Of a stretch of 64,000 nt of DNA, positions 8,451 through 18,378 are shown piece by piece. How positions within the stretch are numbered: position 1 is the stretch's first letter; every line of letters starts with the position of its first letter. Source of the stretch: Psychrobacillus sp. FSL K6-4046 (lineage in GTDB: Bacteria > Bacillota > Bacilli > Bacillales_A > Planococcaceae); contig NZ_CP152020.1 of NCBI RefSeq assembly GCF_038624605.1, forward strand, positions 3,821,842 through 3,885,841, given 5' to 3'. The position numbers and the translations under genes were made by a program. Below the pieces are notes generated by a model. It saw nothing but the letters and a program-made list of their open reading frames with translations. It made no database searches and was not told the DNA's origin.

Positions 8451-9056
8451 TTATTTTTGTATAAACATTTGAGTCCAATAGTTTCCGTCTTTCACGTAAC
8501 CTACCCCAATATGAGTATAGTTTTTGTTTAAGATATTGGCTCTATGTCCTTCACTATTCATCCAAGCGTTAACTACTGCTTTCGCAGTCGTTTGACCTTG
8601 TGCGATATTTTCTCCTGCTGATTTATAGCTAATTCCAAAATTCTTCATCATTGTAAATGGAGTTCCATAAACAGGACTTGTATGGCTAAAATATTTTTGA
8701 TCGTGCATATCTTGTGATTTATATTGTGCCACTCTTCCTAGCTCCCAGTCATAGCTTAAAGGAGACAGGCCAGCATTTGCTCTTTCCACATTTACAAGTT
8801 TAATTACATCTTGTTCAATGTTATAAGAATCTTTTGTCGGAACATTAATTTTTTGTCCTGGATAAATAAGATTTGGATTTTCTAACTGAGGATTTTTCTC
8901 AATTAATTCTGAAACTCCGGTTTGTGTTTTTACTGCTATTTTCCAAAGAGAATCTCCTGATACAACTGTATAGGTATTAGCTGCAAATGCAGTTAGTGGT
9001 AATAATAAAGAAATTGCGACTGCTACTGCAGCAACTTTTAATTTAGTTTTAAACAA
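8451..9056 (-). CDS. Secreted LysM-CAP (SCP/YkwD-like) protein
   Basis: The frame is open from 9119, but I place the start at a TTG at 9056. It has GAAAGGAAG six bases before it and gives a clean signal peptide ending in AFA near residue 26, while the upstream ATG has no ribosome site. The mature protein has one LysM domain (about 28-72, YTVVSGDSLWKIA), which binds peptidoglycan, and a CAP domain (about 80-200) with the typical SHTSP, SAGENIAQG and GHRANIL segments. In Bacillus such proteins (YkwD and spore-coat relatives) are secreted wall or coat proteins of uncertain activity. It is monocistronic with a terminator behind it. Confidence 0.88.
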   Translation of the reverse strand: MFKTKLKVAAVAVAISLLLPLTAFAANTYTVVSGDSLWKIAVKTQTGVSELIEKNPQLENPNLIYPGQKINVPTKDSYNIEQDVIKLVNVERANAGLSPLSYDWELGRVAQYKSQDMHDQKYFSHTSPVYGTPFTMMKNFGISYKSAGENIAQGQTTAKAVVNAWMNSEGHRANILNKNYTHIGVGYVKDGNYWTQMFIQK

Positions 9057-9358
9057 GGTAATCTTCCTTTCTTTTTTTACTCTATTAATATAGTAAAATA
9101 AAAAAGTCCTATAAATCATCCCTTAATAATTGGATGTAATTTTACAGTTAGATTACAAAGGAGAACAAATAGAAGAGAAAGCTTGATAGTACGGGAAAAA
9201 TAACTGGTTCAAAGGTAACACTTTTGAAATATTCAAGGAGGAAAATTCCTCTAAATACAAATTCTTTTTATAATTTTTCTGTTTTTTTAAAGGTTGAGTT
9301 AAGTCTACTGTCCTATACAACAATGAGTGTTTAAGATATATTAAAAATAGGTGATTAC

Positions 9359-10120
9359 ATGAATATTAAAAATTATTTAAACAACGAACGTTTCCTCTCT
9401 GGAACAACTATGAAAGACCCTACTGCCCGGGAAGAGAACAATATGGCCTTACACATCTGTGAAAATCCCTTACACATACTAGAAAATCGCAAGAAATTAG
9501 CAGACCAGCTCAATTGCAGTTTAGAAGATTTTGTTTGTGCCAATCAAACCCATAGTGCAAATTTCTATAAAGTGACCGCGATTGATAAAGGGCATGGAGC
9601 AACGCTTTTGGAAACCGCTATTAAAGACACAGACGCTCTTTACACATTTGAACCAAACCTATTATTATGCAGTTTTACAGCAGATTGCGTACCAGTCATT
9701 TTTTATAATGAAACTAATGGACTTATTGGAGTCATTCACTCTGGTTGGCAAGGAACCATCAAGGAAATTACAAGTCAGCTATTTGAGCATCTGAAAACAC
9801 ACGAACAATGTAACCCAGCTGATTTTCACGTACAAATAGGCACTGCACTAAGCCAAGAAAAGTTTGAAGTGGATGAGGATGTCTACACAAAATTTAAGAA
9901 CCTAGGGTATGCAGATGACTTTATGTATTACAGAGAAGAAACAGGCAAATATCATATCGATAACCAATTGACCGTTCAAAAGCAGTGTGAACTGGCTGGT
10001 ATACCGCTTGAACAGATTTCGATAGATCGCACATGTACTTTTTTAAGTCCAGATGGCTTCTCTTACCGAGAGGATAGAAATACTGGGAGACATTTAAGTT
10101 TTATAATGAGGAAGAAGTAA
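9359..10120 (+). CDS. PgeF/YlmD-family protein (multicopper-type polyphenol oxidase fold, LACC1 homologue)
   Basis: 253 residues with all family signatures: NQTHSANF, ADCVPVIFY and HSGWQGT. The three expected metal ligands are His65, Cys110 and His127. Members were first called polyphenol oxidases; they are now linked to purine-nucleoside phosphorylase/deaminase activity, and the E. coli member (YfiH/PgeF) to peptidoglycan editing. The usual Bacillus ylmD lies in the ftsZ-ylm cluster; this copy stands alone, so it may be a second paralogue. The start ATG follows AGGTGA. A strong terminator lies behind it. Confidence 0.82.
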   Translation: MNIKNYLNNERFLSGTTMKDPTAREENNMALHICENPLHILENRKKLADQLNCSLEDFVCANQTHSANFYKVTAIDKGHGATLLETAIKDTDALYTFEPNLLLCSFTADCVPVIFYNETNGLIGVIHSGWQGTIKEITSQLFEHLKTHEQCNPADFHVQIGTALSQEKFEVDEDVYTKFKNLGYADDFMYYREETGKYHIDNQLTVQKQCELAGIPLEQISIDRTCTFLSPDGFSYREDRNTGRHLSFIMRKK

Positions 10121-10171
10121 CTTTCTAAAATAGGTTGTAATCTCTTTAATCAATTACTCAAGCTTCATTTA

Positions 10172-10208
10172 AACAGCCCGATTCTGTGAAGAACCGGGCT
10201 GTTTTTTT
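10172..10208. terminator. Terminator between pgeF-like gene and splB
   Basis: AACAGCCCG and CGGGCTGTT form the stem, with an inner ATTC/GAA(C) extension and seven T on the plus strand. The T-run overlaps the splB stop codon, and the hairpin can serve both convergent genes. Confidence 0.88.
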
Positions 10209-11235
10209 AAGTAAAGTATTCAAATTTTGCATTAGGAAAGAACTTTTCCATATAACTATATAGATGCTCTTTGATGTCTTCCTCTTCTTCTTTTTGATAA
10301 ATGTATTTTCCTATACCATACTTCCCCCATTTTATTCTTCGGGATTCTTCGTCCAGTTCAAGCTTAGTCATTGGGTAGTTTTTTTCGATCACCTTTTTAG
10401 CAGGCTTCGTAAAACGATGCTGGATGAATTCAAAGGTAATATCATCTCGTGCATCCTTTGGAAGCTCTGCATCTAATCGTTCAAACATATGATAATACCC
10501 TTCTTTCCAGCCTTCATGAAGATATATAGGAGCGACAATAAACCCAAGTGGATATCCTGCTCTTGCAACCTTCCCTGCAGCCTCAATCCTCTTGTCTAAT
10601 GGAGAAGTACCAGGCTCAAAATTTTTAATCACATAATCCGCATTTACACTAAAGCGAAATCTGGTCTTTCCATTATGCTTCGCATCTAATAAATGATCTA
10701 CAAAGTGAAATTTCGTCACGAATCGCAGTCTACCGAATTCCGATTTACCAAAATGTTCAATCGCTCTTTTTAAGGTATGAGTTAAATGGTCTATTCCTAC
10801 AATGTCAGAGGTACAGGATGCTTCGAATCTTGTGATCTCCGGTGCACGTTCTTCCATATACTTATCAGCGGCTCCGAGAATTTCCTCTACATTCACATAT
10901 GTACGGATATAAGGTTTGGTTCCCATGGTTGTTTGTAAATAGCAATAATGGCAATGTCCCATGCAACCAGTAGCAAAAGGAATGGCATATTCCGCAGAAG
11001 GCTTAGAGGAATCAAATTTCAGGGTTTTTCTAATTCCTACAACTAGCGTAGACTTAGCTATGCGGTATTTTTGAAAGTCATTATCTCCAGGAAGGTTACG
11101 TATTTGGTTATGAGAGGTCGTATAATGAATTTCTTTCCCCATTTTCTCAAACTTTTCTTTCAGTTCTCTACCTAGTGGATAATCAAGTGCCTTTGGCTCA
11201 AAATACACAAGCTGAGGTGTAAAAGGTTTTCTCAT
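10207..11235 (-). CDS. splB: Spore photoproduct lyase
   Basis: A radical-SAM enzyme that repairs the spore photoproduct (thyminyl-thymine dimer) in germinating spore DNA. The ATG at 11235 has GGAGG six bases before it and gives 342 residues. With this start the [4Fe-4S] motif falls at Cys91, Cys95 and Cys98 (CMGHCHYC), and the catalytic hydrogen-donor cysteine at Cys141, the same positions as in B. subtilis SplB. The frame also allows a TTG two codons earlier. It lies 12 bases after splA and forms the usual splAB operon. It shows that the organism makes endospores. Confidence 0.97.
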   Translation of the reverse strand: MRKPFTPQLVYFEPKALDYPLGRELKEKFEKMGKEIHYTTSHNQIRNLPGDNDFQKYRIAKSTLVVGIRKTLKFDSSKPSAEYAIPFATGCMGHCHYCYLQTTMGTKPYIRTYVNVEEILGAADKYMEERAPEITRFEASCTSDIVGIDHLTHTLKRAIEHFGKSEFGRLRFVTKFHFVDHLLDAKHNGKTRFRFSVNADYVIKNFEPGTSPLDKRIEAAGKVARAGYPLGFIVAPIYLHEGWKEGYYHMFERLDAELPKDARDDITFEFIQHRFTKPAKKVIEKNYPMTKLELDEESRRIKWGKYGIGKYIYQKEEEEDIKEHLYSYMEKFFPNAKFEYFT

Positions 11236-11247
11236 GTTCAACCTCCA

Positions 11248-11469
11248 TTATTGAAAATAGTGACGATACGCTTGCTCTGCTTCAAAAGCACTTGTATAAA
11301 TAGCCAAATCAGCTGTTAAAGGATAATATGTTTCATAAACAAAAACAGCCAGTCCATCCGGGTTATCTGGATCATTAACTACTGCAGCTGATTGAATGTT
11401 AGCTACACTTTGGATATGGGGGTTCCGATAAAAAATATAAACAATATCTCCTGCTGTATAATCTTCCAT
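11248..11469 (-). CDS. splA: SplA, regulator of splAB
   Basis: A 73-residue protein similar in length and sequence to B. subtilis SplA, which negatively regulates the splAB operon. It is recognised by its position directly before splB and by the conserved GDIVYIFYRNPH opening and AFEAEQAYRHYF end. No membrane segment is seen. In B. subtilis the operon is read by sigma-G in the forespore; I could not make out a convincing sigma-G promoter here. The Shine-Dalgarno region before the ATG is purine-rich (GGAG further upstream, GAGAG nearer). Confidence 0.85.
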   Translation of the reverse strand: MEDYTAGDIVYIFYRNPHIQSVANIQSAAVVNDPDNPDGLAVFVYETYYPLTADLAIYTSAFEAEQAYRHYFQ

Positions 11470-11818
11470 TTTGCTTCTCTCACACTCCTAGCTTTTTCAC
11501 TAGCTTGGCTTTCCTAAAAGAATTTATGTAATAAATACAATTGAAAAAACCATATCCGCTAAATCGAATAATGGTTTAGTTATTGAAATCAAAATCATAA
11601 TTTCTTTAAAAGACCCTATAACATATTAAGTACAAAGAAATTTGTGATTCCCTACATATATTGCGGTAATCAAGAAATATTTTAATCCTTATTTCATTCA
11701 GACAGGCCATCCCTTAGAAAAAATAAATAGGAGAATTTTAAAAAAGTATAAGTTCTACATTTATATTCGGTTAACTAAACATATGCTTTAGTAAACCTAA
11801 GAAAAAAGGAGCTGCCCA
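11470..11818. other. Intergenic region between splA and the LysM-GH18 gene
   Basis: About 350 AT-rich bases with no supportable gene. It must carry the divergent promoters of splA and the LysM-GH18 gene. AAACCAT and ATGGTTT (about 11548-11577) form a small inverted repeat. No clear sigma-A, sigma-E or sigma-G promoter could be assigned by eye. Confidence 0.5.
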
Positions 11819-13234
11819 TTGATTATATATGTCGTTAATAATGGAGATACGCTTTGGGAAATTGCTAATCGGTACCACATAGATATAAATGCGATTTTAC
11901 AAGCGAACCAATTACCTGATCCAAATACTCTATTGGTTGGTCAATCGCTTATTATTCCTATTTATGGAGTCTATCATACAGTTCAAACTGGCGAAACTCT
12001 TTGGTCAATCGCACAACAGTATGGTATAACGGAACAAACTATTCTTCTTTCTAACAGACTAGCAAATCCAAATCTTTTATATCCTGGTGAGCGAATTTTT
12101 ATTCCTCCTATCATTCATGTTGTGCAACCTGGTGAAACACTACGACAAATTGCTAGCCTTTATGGAACAACTATTCAAGCACTTATTAATCAAAATAAAA
12201 TACAAACGCCTGGCCTCCTATATCCAGGAACACAACTAATCATTCCTAGAGTCAAGCCATTAGTCGAAGTGAACGCCTATACCTATCAGAAAGAAGAGGA
12301 TGCCGTCCAGACGGTAAACAGTCTTCAATCTCTACTCACCTATATTAGTCCCTTTGCTTACAAGCTTACAGAAAGTGGTGATTTAGAGCCCTTACAGGAC
12401 GAACTGTTAATAGAAGCAGCTGTTACCGACAATATTGTACCAATGATGGTGATCACCAATTTTTCATCTACTGAGGCTGGAACTAATCTCATGCATGTCA
12501 TTTTCTCTAATCCAGATATATTAAAGAAATTGATGACAAACGTTCTTCAGATTATGGAGGATAAGGGTTATAGAGGATTGAATATTGACCTGGAAAACGT
12601 ATTACCAGAAGACAGAGATGCTTATACCTCCTTTCTCCAGCTAGCAGCCGATACACTTCATCCTAAAGGGTACTTTGTTTCTACTGCAGTTGCTCCTAAA
12701 GTTAGCGAGACTCAATCCGGCTTGCTATATGAAGCACATGATTATGAAGCACATGGAAGAATTGCAGACTTTGTGATCCTAATGACGTATGAATGGGGTT
12801 GGCGCGGTGCATCTCCTCAAGCGATTTCCCCCGTCAATCAAATGAAAAAGGTAGTAGAATATGCTTTAACTGTTATTCCTGCAGACAAACTATTTTTAGG
12901 CTTTCAAATATATGCAAGAGACTGGAGAATTCCTCATGAAGCTGGGCAAATTGCAGAGACCTTTAGCCCGCAGGATGCAATTACATTGGCTACCCAATAC
13001 GGAGCAAGAATACAGTTTGATACAGTGGCTCAATCACCTTTTTTTAATTACACAGATGAGCAGGGACAGAAACATGAGGTTTGGTTTGAGGATGCTCGAA
13101 GTGCTCAGGCTAAATTTAATTTAGTCAAACAATATCGTTTGCGAGGTATTAGTTATTGGGTGTTAGGTTATTCCTTCCCTCAAAACTGGGTATTGTTAGA
13201 TGATAACTTTGTAGTAAAGAAAATAAAAGATTAA
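11819..13234 (+). CDS. LysM(x3)-GH18 cortex/spore-wall hydrolase (SleL/YaaH-like)
   Basis: 471 residues with no signal peptide: three LysM repeats (about 2-47, 52-97 and 99-143), then a GH18 glycosidase domain (about 150-465). The GH18 active-site strand reads GLNIDLEN with Asp257 and Glu259; the shortened DxxDxDxE motif is typical of the SleL/YaaH group. These act as N-acetylglucosaminidases on cortex fragments during germination and sit in the spore coat. Most Bacillus homologues have two LysM domains, so the third is notable. The start is a TTG behind AAAAGGAG. It is divergent from splAB, another spore locus. Confidence 0.88.
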   Translation: MIIYVVNNGDTLWEIANRYHIDINAILQANQLPDPNTLLVGQSLIIPIYGVYHTVQTGETLWSIAQQYGITEQTILLSNRLANPNLLYPGERIFIPPIIHVVQPGETLRQIASLYGTTIQALINQNKIQTPGLLYPGTQLIIPRVKPLVEVNAYTYQKEEDAVQTVNSLQSLLTYISPFAYKLTESGDLEPLQDELLIEAAVTDNIVPMMVITNFSSTEAGTNLMHVIFSNPDILKKLMTNVLQIMEDKGYRGLNIDLENVLPEDRDAYTSFLQLAADTLHPKGYFVSTAVAPKVSETQSGLLYEAHDYEAHGRIADFVILMTYEWGWRGASPQAISPVNQMKKVVEYALTVIPADKLFLGFQIYARDWRIPHEAGQIAETFSPQDAITLATQYGARIQFDTVAQSPFFNYTDEQGQKHEVWFEDARSAQAKFNLVKQYRLRGISYWVLGYSFPQNWVLLDDNFVVKKIKD

Positions 13235-13280
13235 AGCCTATCTCTCATTTACATGTTGAGTGACTATAAATAAAGAAAAA

Positions 13281-13309
13281 AACCTACCATCTATTGAAGA
13301 TGGTAGGTT
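13281..13309. terminator. Bidirectional terminator, GH18 gene / mqo
   Basis: AACCTACCATCT and AGATGGTAGGTT form a 12-pair perfect stem with a short loop. On the minus strand it is followed by a run of T, so it is mainly the mqo terminator. Confidence 0.88.
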
Positions 13310-13332
13310 CTTGATGATTTATAAAATATCGC

Positions 13333-14883
13333 TTATACAATATCGTCTATAACTTCACTAACGTCTTCCAAAGGTTCCATGTTCTCTGCTACCTTTTGGT
13401 CTATTTTTAGTCGAAGTGTTTCTGCTGTTTCTGCATGTACATCCTTAAGTAGCTCTGGGTTGTTCATAAGAGACATACCGTAAGATGGAATCATCTCTTT
13501 GATCTTTGGCTCCCACTCCGTTATATGATCTGGGAAGCATCGTTTAAGAACGTCCAACATAACTGGTACTGCAGTAGAGGCACCTGGAGAAGCACCTAAT
13601 AAGGCCGCGATGGAACCGTCCTCTGCAGTGATAACTTCTGTACCAAATTGAAGAGTTCCTTTTCCTCCAGCTTCTGTGTCCTTAATCACTTGTACGCGTT
13701 GGCCTGCTACAACTAAGTCCCAATCCTCTGCTTTAGCATCTGGGATAAAGATTCGTAGCTCTTCCAAGCGTTGTTCTTTAGACAGCATTACCTGTTGGAC
13801 CAAATATTTTGTTAGAGACATCTCTTTGGCACCTGCAGCTAGCATTGTAAAGAGATTATGTGGCTTAACAGAAGTTACTAAATCCATCATCGATCCAGTT
13901 TTTAGGAACTTCGGTGAGAAACCAGCGAAAGGTCCAAATAGTAGTGATTTTTTATTGTCAATAAAGCGAGTATCCAAATGAGGTACAGACATTGGTGGAG
14001 CTCCAACAGCAGCTTTACCATATACCTTAGCATGATGCTTCGCAACTATTTCAGGATTATTACAAACCATGAATATACCGCTTACTGGGAAGCCACCGAT
14101 ATGTTTTCCTTCAGGAATACCCGATTTTTGTAGGAGATGTAGACTTCCGCCTCCACCACCAACAAAGACGAATTTCGCTGTATGGTTCTCGATTTTGCCT
14201 TCCGCGAGGTTCTTCACTTTTACTTCCCATTTGCCATCTGGCGTACGGTTTAAATTCTCTACACTAGACTTATAATTGACCTTAACATTTTTAGTCTTTA
14301 AGTGATCGAACAACATACGAGTCAATGCCCCAAAGTTAACATCTGTACCAGTGTCAATTTTAGTTGCAGCGATCGCTTCATTAGCGGTACGGTTTTCCAT
14401 GATTAATGGAATCCATTCTTTTAACTGGGCTGGATCATCAGAGAATTCCATTCCTTCAAATAATGGATTCTGGGTCATCGCTTCAAAGCGCTTCTTCAAG
14501 AACTCCACGTTTTCTGTTCCTTGAACCATACTCATATGAGGTAAAGGCATAATAAAGTCCTGAGGATTCTCGATTAAATTACTTTTTACGAGATGAGACC
14601 AAAATTGCATAGAAACCTGAAACTGTTCATTTACATTGATTGCTTTTGTGATATCAATAGAACCATCTGGTCTTACAGAAGTGTAGTTGAGCTCACAAAG
14701 AGCTGCATGTCCTGTTCCCGCATTATTCCATTCATTTGAGCTCTCTTCTCCTGCACTTTCGAGCTTCTCAAATACTTTTATATCCCACTCCGGTACTAAT
14801 TCCTTTAAAAGCGTTCCTAAAGTCGCGCTCATAATACCGGCACCAATTAAGATAACATCTGTTTTAGTTTCTGTGTTGCTCAC
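13333..14883 (-). CDS. mqo: Malate:quinone oxidoreductase
   Basis: An FAD-dependent, membrane-associated enzyme that oxidises malate to oxaloacetate and passes electrons to menaquinone. The N-terminal dinucleotide fold reads [13 protein letters not shown], and the family segment [18 protein letters not shown] follows. I chose the GTG at 14883, giving 516 residues, because AGGG lies a proper distance before it. The ATG nine bases upstream (14892) would have the ribosome site almost touching it. The gene is monocistronic, with a strong terminator downstream and a large inverted repeat in its leader. Confidence 0.95.
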   Translation of the reverse strand: MSNTETKTDVILIGAGIMSATLGTLLKELVPEWDIKVFEKLESAGEESSNEWNNAGTGHAALCELNYTSVRPDGSIDITKAINVNEQFQVSMQFWSHLVKSNLIENPQDFIMPLPHMSMVQGTENVEFLKKRFEAMTQNPLFEGMEFSDDPAQLKEWIPLIMENRTANEAIAATKIDTGTDVNFGALTRMLFDHLKTKNVKVNYKSSVENLNRTPDGKWEVKVKNLAEGKIENHTAKFVFVGGGGGSLHLLQKSGIPEGKHIGGFPVSGIFMVCNNPEIVAKHHAKVYGKAAVGAPPMSVPHLDTRFIDNKKSLLFGPFAGFSPKFLKTGSMMDLVTSVKPHNLFTMLAAGAKEMSLTKYLVQQVMLSKEQRLEELRIFIPDAKAEDWDLVVAGQRVQVIKDTEAGGKGTLQFGTEVITAEDGSIAALLGASPGASTAVPVMLDVLKRCFPDHITEWEPKIKEMIPSYGMSLMNNPELLKDVHAETAETLRLKIDQKVAENMEPLEDVSEVIDDIV

Positions 14884-14910
14884 TTTTACCATCCCTATAC
14901 TTTATATTTG

Positions 14911-14961
14911 CAGAAGCCTTGTTAACGCTACCAAAACAAAGAGTTAGTTAACCTGCTTCTG
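14911..14961. repeat. Inverted repeat in the mqo leader
   Basis: CAGAAGC (14911-14917) matches GCTTCTG (14955-14961), and GTTAAC occurs on both inner sides, so the segment can fold into a long interrupted hairpin. It lies 28-78 bases before the mqo start and could be an operator or a leader structure. Confidence 0.6.
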
Positions 14962-15163
14962 ACTCTATATAACCGTGACTATTGCTTTAAATTTGTTTAT
15001 AAGTTCAGAATATCTATTCTATTATAATATAATTAATGATTTTTTTAAAGTGTGTAGAAATTGTGAATTAATTTAGATAATGGAGCTAAAAAAATCTTCA
15101 AAAATAACGAGATTTTTAATTCTAAATCCGTCTAACAGAAGCAAACATTAGGATTGTAGATAA

Positions 15164-16042
15164 TTAATGCATCTTCTTTATGAGTTCGAATAGCACTAAA
15201 ATACTCTTGGAAAATGTACGGCCCCTCATGGTACTTAAATATACGTTCCGATTTAAATATGCACTATGAACAGGGCGTGTTAGTAGAGAGTCAGATAGAT
15301 GCTGCGTAACATAATTTTGGGGTAGAATCGCAATTCCTAAACCTTCCTCTACTAATACTTTTATCATTTCAAATCTCTCTATTTTATAGGATATATGTGG
15401 TGTCACATTTTCCTGTTCAAATGCCTTTAATATTTGTGCACTTGTTTCAAACTCAGGCATCCCTATTATAAGTGGTTCCTGAGTAAAATCCTTCAGTGTA
15501 AGTTGTTCTTTTTGGGCAAAAGGATGATCTTTTTTTATAAGTACAACATAGGGTTCGTTATACAATAATTCACTTTGTATTTCTTCATCCACAATGTGCT
15601 GGTTTGTAATGACTCCATGTACATGTAAGCCTAGCAATGCTTGTCTTACTGTTTGATTATAAAGCGTGTCAATAAGAGTAAGCTGGTTGGATGGATATAA
15701 CTTTTGATAATCAGTAATGACTTGTGACAACCAATAATTTGCTGATTCAATTACTCCTAATCTGATTTCTAACTGTTCTCCTTTTGCCAGCTCCTTTAAC
15801 TCTGTTTGCATGACCTCGAACTGAGCAACTAAGCCTTTTGACCGTTCCCAAAACTGCTGACCCATTTCTGTTAATTGAAACTGCTTTGTTGTTCTTTCTA
15901 TTAACGGAGTATCCATTTCTTGCTCAAGTGCCTTAATGGCATTACTTAATGAAGGCTGAGAAATATGCAAGGCTTTAGCTGCCCTGGAAAAGCTGCGATA
16001 TTTCACAGTGGCATTAAAGTAATACATCTTTCGTAAATCCAA
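15164..16042 (-). CDS. LysR-family transcriptional regulator
   Basis: 292 residues: a winged helix-turn-helix at 1-60 (SFSRAAKALHISQPSLSNAI) and a LysR substrate-binding domain. It is transcribed divergently from hutG and gltS, with 117 bases between the start codons, the usual arrangement of a LysR regulator with its targets. It therefore probably controls hutG-gltS in response to a histidine-degradation intermediate or glutamate. The ligand is inference. The shared intergenic region is very AT-rich and could not be resolved into T-N11-A boxes with confidence. Confidence 0.9.
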   Translation of the reverse strand: MDLRKMYYFNATVKYRSFSRAAKALHISQPSLSNAIKALEQEMDTPLIERTTKQFQLTEMGQQFWERSKGLVAQFEVMQTELKELAKGEQLEIRLGVIESANYWLSQVITDYQKLYPSNQLTLIDTLYNQTVRQALLGLHVHGVITNQHIVDEEIQSELLYNEPYVVLIKKDHPFAQKEQLTLKDFTQEPLIIGMPEFETSAQILKAFEQENVTPHISYKIERFEMIKVLVEEGLGIAILPQNYVTQHLSDSLLTRPVHSAYLNRNVYLSTMRGRTFSKSILVLFELIKKMH

Positions 16043-16159
16043 TTCTTCGCCCCCATTTATAGTTTTAAACTATTATAATATAAAAAATTAATATTGGTTA
16101 TTATAAATGTTTAAAATTATACTAACAATATGATTTTTTAGATAAATGAGGGTGGAAAT

Positions 16160-17089
16160 ATGCATAAACCTACAGAGTTAAAAATATGGCAAGGTCGCGT
16201 GGATCATGAGTCAGACCACACTTACTACCGTTATCATCAAGTAGTGCAGTTGGCATCTACAGATACTCAAGGGAACATTGGAATAATTGGCTTTGCATGT
16301 GATGAAGGAGTACAACGTAACAACGGACGCATTGGAGCAAAGAATGCACCTCTCGCTTTACGTAAACAGTTAGCAACATTACCTTGGCGTCATCCAAATT
16401 ATGAAAACGCTTTAATAGATTATGGGGATGTCATTTGCGAAGGCAATGAATTAGAGCAAGCTCAAAGTGAACTAGGAGATAAGGTTTCCAACATCTTATC
16501 AAATGGAAAGGCGATCGTACTAGGCGGTGGGCATGAAACATTGTACGGACAGTATTTAGGTGTGCGAAAAGCATTTGGTCCAGATGCTTCCATTGGATTA
16601 ATTAATATAGATGCACACTTTGACATGCGCTCATACGATAAACAGCCTTCCTCAGGTACGATGTTTAAGCAAATTTTAGATGAGGATCCAAATGCAGATT
16701 ATTTCGTTTGCGGTATTCAACAATATGGCAATACCACTGCCTTATTTGATATAGCAGATCAGTATAATGTGAGTTATTTTACAGATGAACAGTTGGACTT
16801 CCCTTCGTTTACTATAGACTTACATAATTTTATGGATACACATGATGTGTTGCTCGTTACACTTTGTATGGATGTTTTAAATGCTGCGGAGGCGCCTGGA
16901 GTCAGTGCACCGTCACCATTTGGCTTATCAGCTGTAAAGGTCCGAGACATTCTACGACAAATGGCTTCTCATAAAAAAACAGTCAGCTTTAGTATTTGTG
17001 AGGTCAACCCTTTACTTGATGTAGATAACCGGACGGCAAAATTGGGAGCTTACTATATCAATGAAGTAATTATGAATAGTTTCGAATAA
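16160..17089 (+). CDS. hutG: Formimidoylglutamase (HutG), arginase/ureohydrolase family
   Basis: 309 residues of the Mn-dependent ureohydrolase fold. Visible metal residues are His125 (GGGHE) and Asp151, His153 and Asp155 (DAHFD). The last motif, canonically SxDxD, reads TLCMD, so Cys236 stands where the first Asp is expected and Asp238 is kept; this may be normal for Firmicute HutG. The enzyme splits N-formimidoyl-L-glutamate to glutamate and formamide, the last step of histidine degradation. No hutH, hutU or hutI is present here. It starts behind GAGGGTGG and is followed after 15 bases by the broken gltS. Confidence 0.9.
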   Translation: MHKPTELKIWQGRVDHESDHTYYRYHQVVQLASTDTQGNIGIIGFACDEGVQRNNGRIGAKNAPLALRKQLATLPWRHPNYENALIDYGDVICEGNELEQAQSELGDKVSNILSNGKAIVLGGGHETLYGQYLGVRKAFGPDASIGLINIDAHFDMRSYDKQPSSGTMFKQILDEDPNADYFVCGIQQYGNTTALFDIADQYNVSYFTDEQLDFPSFTIDLHNFMDTHDVLLVTLCMDVLNAAEAPGVSAPSPFGLSAVKVRDILRQMASHKKTVSFSICEVNPLLDVDNRTAKLGAYYINEVIMNSFE

Positions 17090-17104
17090 ACAAGGGGGAT
17101 ACGT

Positions 17105-18170
17105 ATGGTATTAAATCAAATTACAACGCTCAGTCTAGCAGTGGCATTATTTTTAATCGGTACATTTTTAGTTAAAAGAATTGGATGGTTGAACCGCTTT
17201 TGCATCCCAGCACCAGTAGTTGGAGGCTTAATTTTCGCCATTTTAGCAACCGTATTAAAAAGTTTTGATATTCTTGACATAACGTTAGATACATCACTTC
17301 AATCCATTTTCATGATTACCTTTTTTACAACCATCGGACTTGGGGCAAGCTTCAAGCTTGTAAAATTAGGAGGAAAACTACTCGTTATATATTGGTTAGC
17401 TTGTGGATTTCTAGCTTTCATGCAAAACGTAATTGGCGTTTCGTTGGCAAAGGTAATGGATATTCATCCGCTGATCGGTGTAATGGCTGGAGCTCGCTGG
17501 TGCCCTTGTCGGTGGTCCAGTCGTTCAATATTTAATACGCAAGTTCAACTTAAAGCCATCTTCTGAAGAAACAGAAGAATATGTAGAAAAAGCACAGCAT
17601 GAAATTACCGAGAAATCATTTATGGTACAGGTCTTCTTAATTACCTTCTGTATGGCTGTTGGTACATATGTCGGTGAATGGTTCTCTACTATGACTGGTT
17701 TTGTGTTACCGGGCTACGTAGGGGCGATGTTTGTAGCTGTAATTGTTCGTAACATTTTAGATCGCTTTAATCCTAATCTAATCAATATGAAAGAGATTAA
17801 CCTAATAGGAGATATCTCTCTTGGTATTTTCCTATCTATGGCACTGATGAGCATCAAGCTCTGGGAAGTAGCAGACTTAGCCCTTCCATTGTTTGTCATC
17901 ATATTAGCGCAAGTGATCTTCATCGTATTATTTGCAGTAATCGTCCTTTTCCGTTTGCTAGGAAAAAATTATGATGCAGCCATTATGGTATCAGGTTTCC
18001 TTGGTCATGGACTTGGAGCAACACCTAACGCCATGGCCAATATGTCAGCAGTAGTTTCAAAATTTGGGCCATCCCGTAAGGCGTTCTTAGTAGTACCAAT
18101 CGTTGGTGCTTTTTTGATCGATGTTTTCGGTATGCCAATTATTATTACTACAATTAATTTGTTTAAATAG
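17105..18170 (+). pseudogene. gltS: Sodium/glutamate symporter gltS, internal deletion and frameshift
   Basis: The first 130 or so codons encode the N-terminal half of GltS, ending in IHPLIGVMAG at about 17492. Directly after a four-base remnant (GCTC), a different frame continues with AGALVGGPVVQYL to the normal C-terminus at 18170. Compared with E. coli GltS, about 40 codons are missing, including the family signature GGHGT of the first re-entrant loop, and the frame is shifted. Translation from the normal start therefore ends at 17566. Both halves are otherwise free of stops, so the loss is recent, or is an assembly error. The sequence GCTGG occurs on both sides of the junction. An intact form would import glutamate with sodium. 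Confidence 0.88.
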
Positions 18171-18179
18171 ACAAAATAA

Positions 18180-18217
18180 AAGCGCAAGCCTTTAAATATC
18201 AAAGGTTTGCGTTTTCT
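18180..18217 (+). terminator. Terminator of hutG-gltS
   Basis: CGCAAGCCTTT and AAAGGTTTGCG form the stem (one G-T pair), preceded by A and followed by TTTTCTT. Confidence 0.8.
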
Positions 18218-18378
18218 TATTGGAATAGGTTATTCAAAATAGTTATCTCGAAGAAACTCCTAGACTTCCAAGTCAAAAACCATCATGTAATATTTCCCAA
18301 TTAGTGTTTGGAGGATTTAAATATTTTATTCTGGGTATCTAATATACTTACGAGTTGAGCTTAGGATGTGATGTTTTT

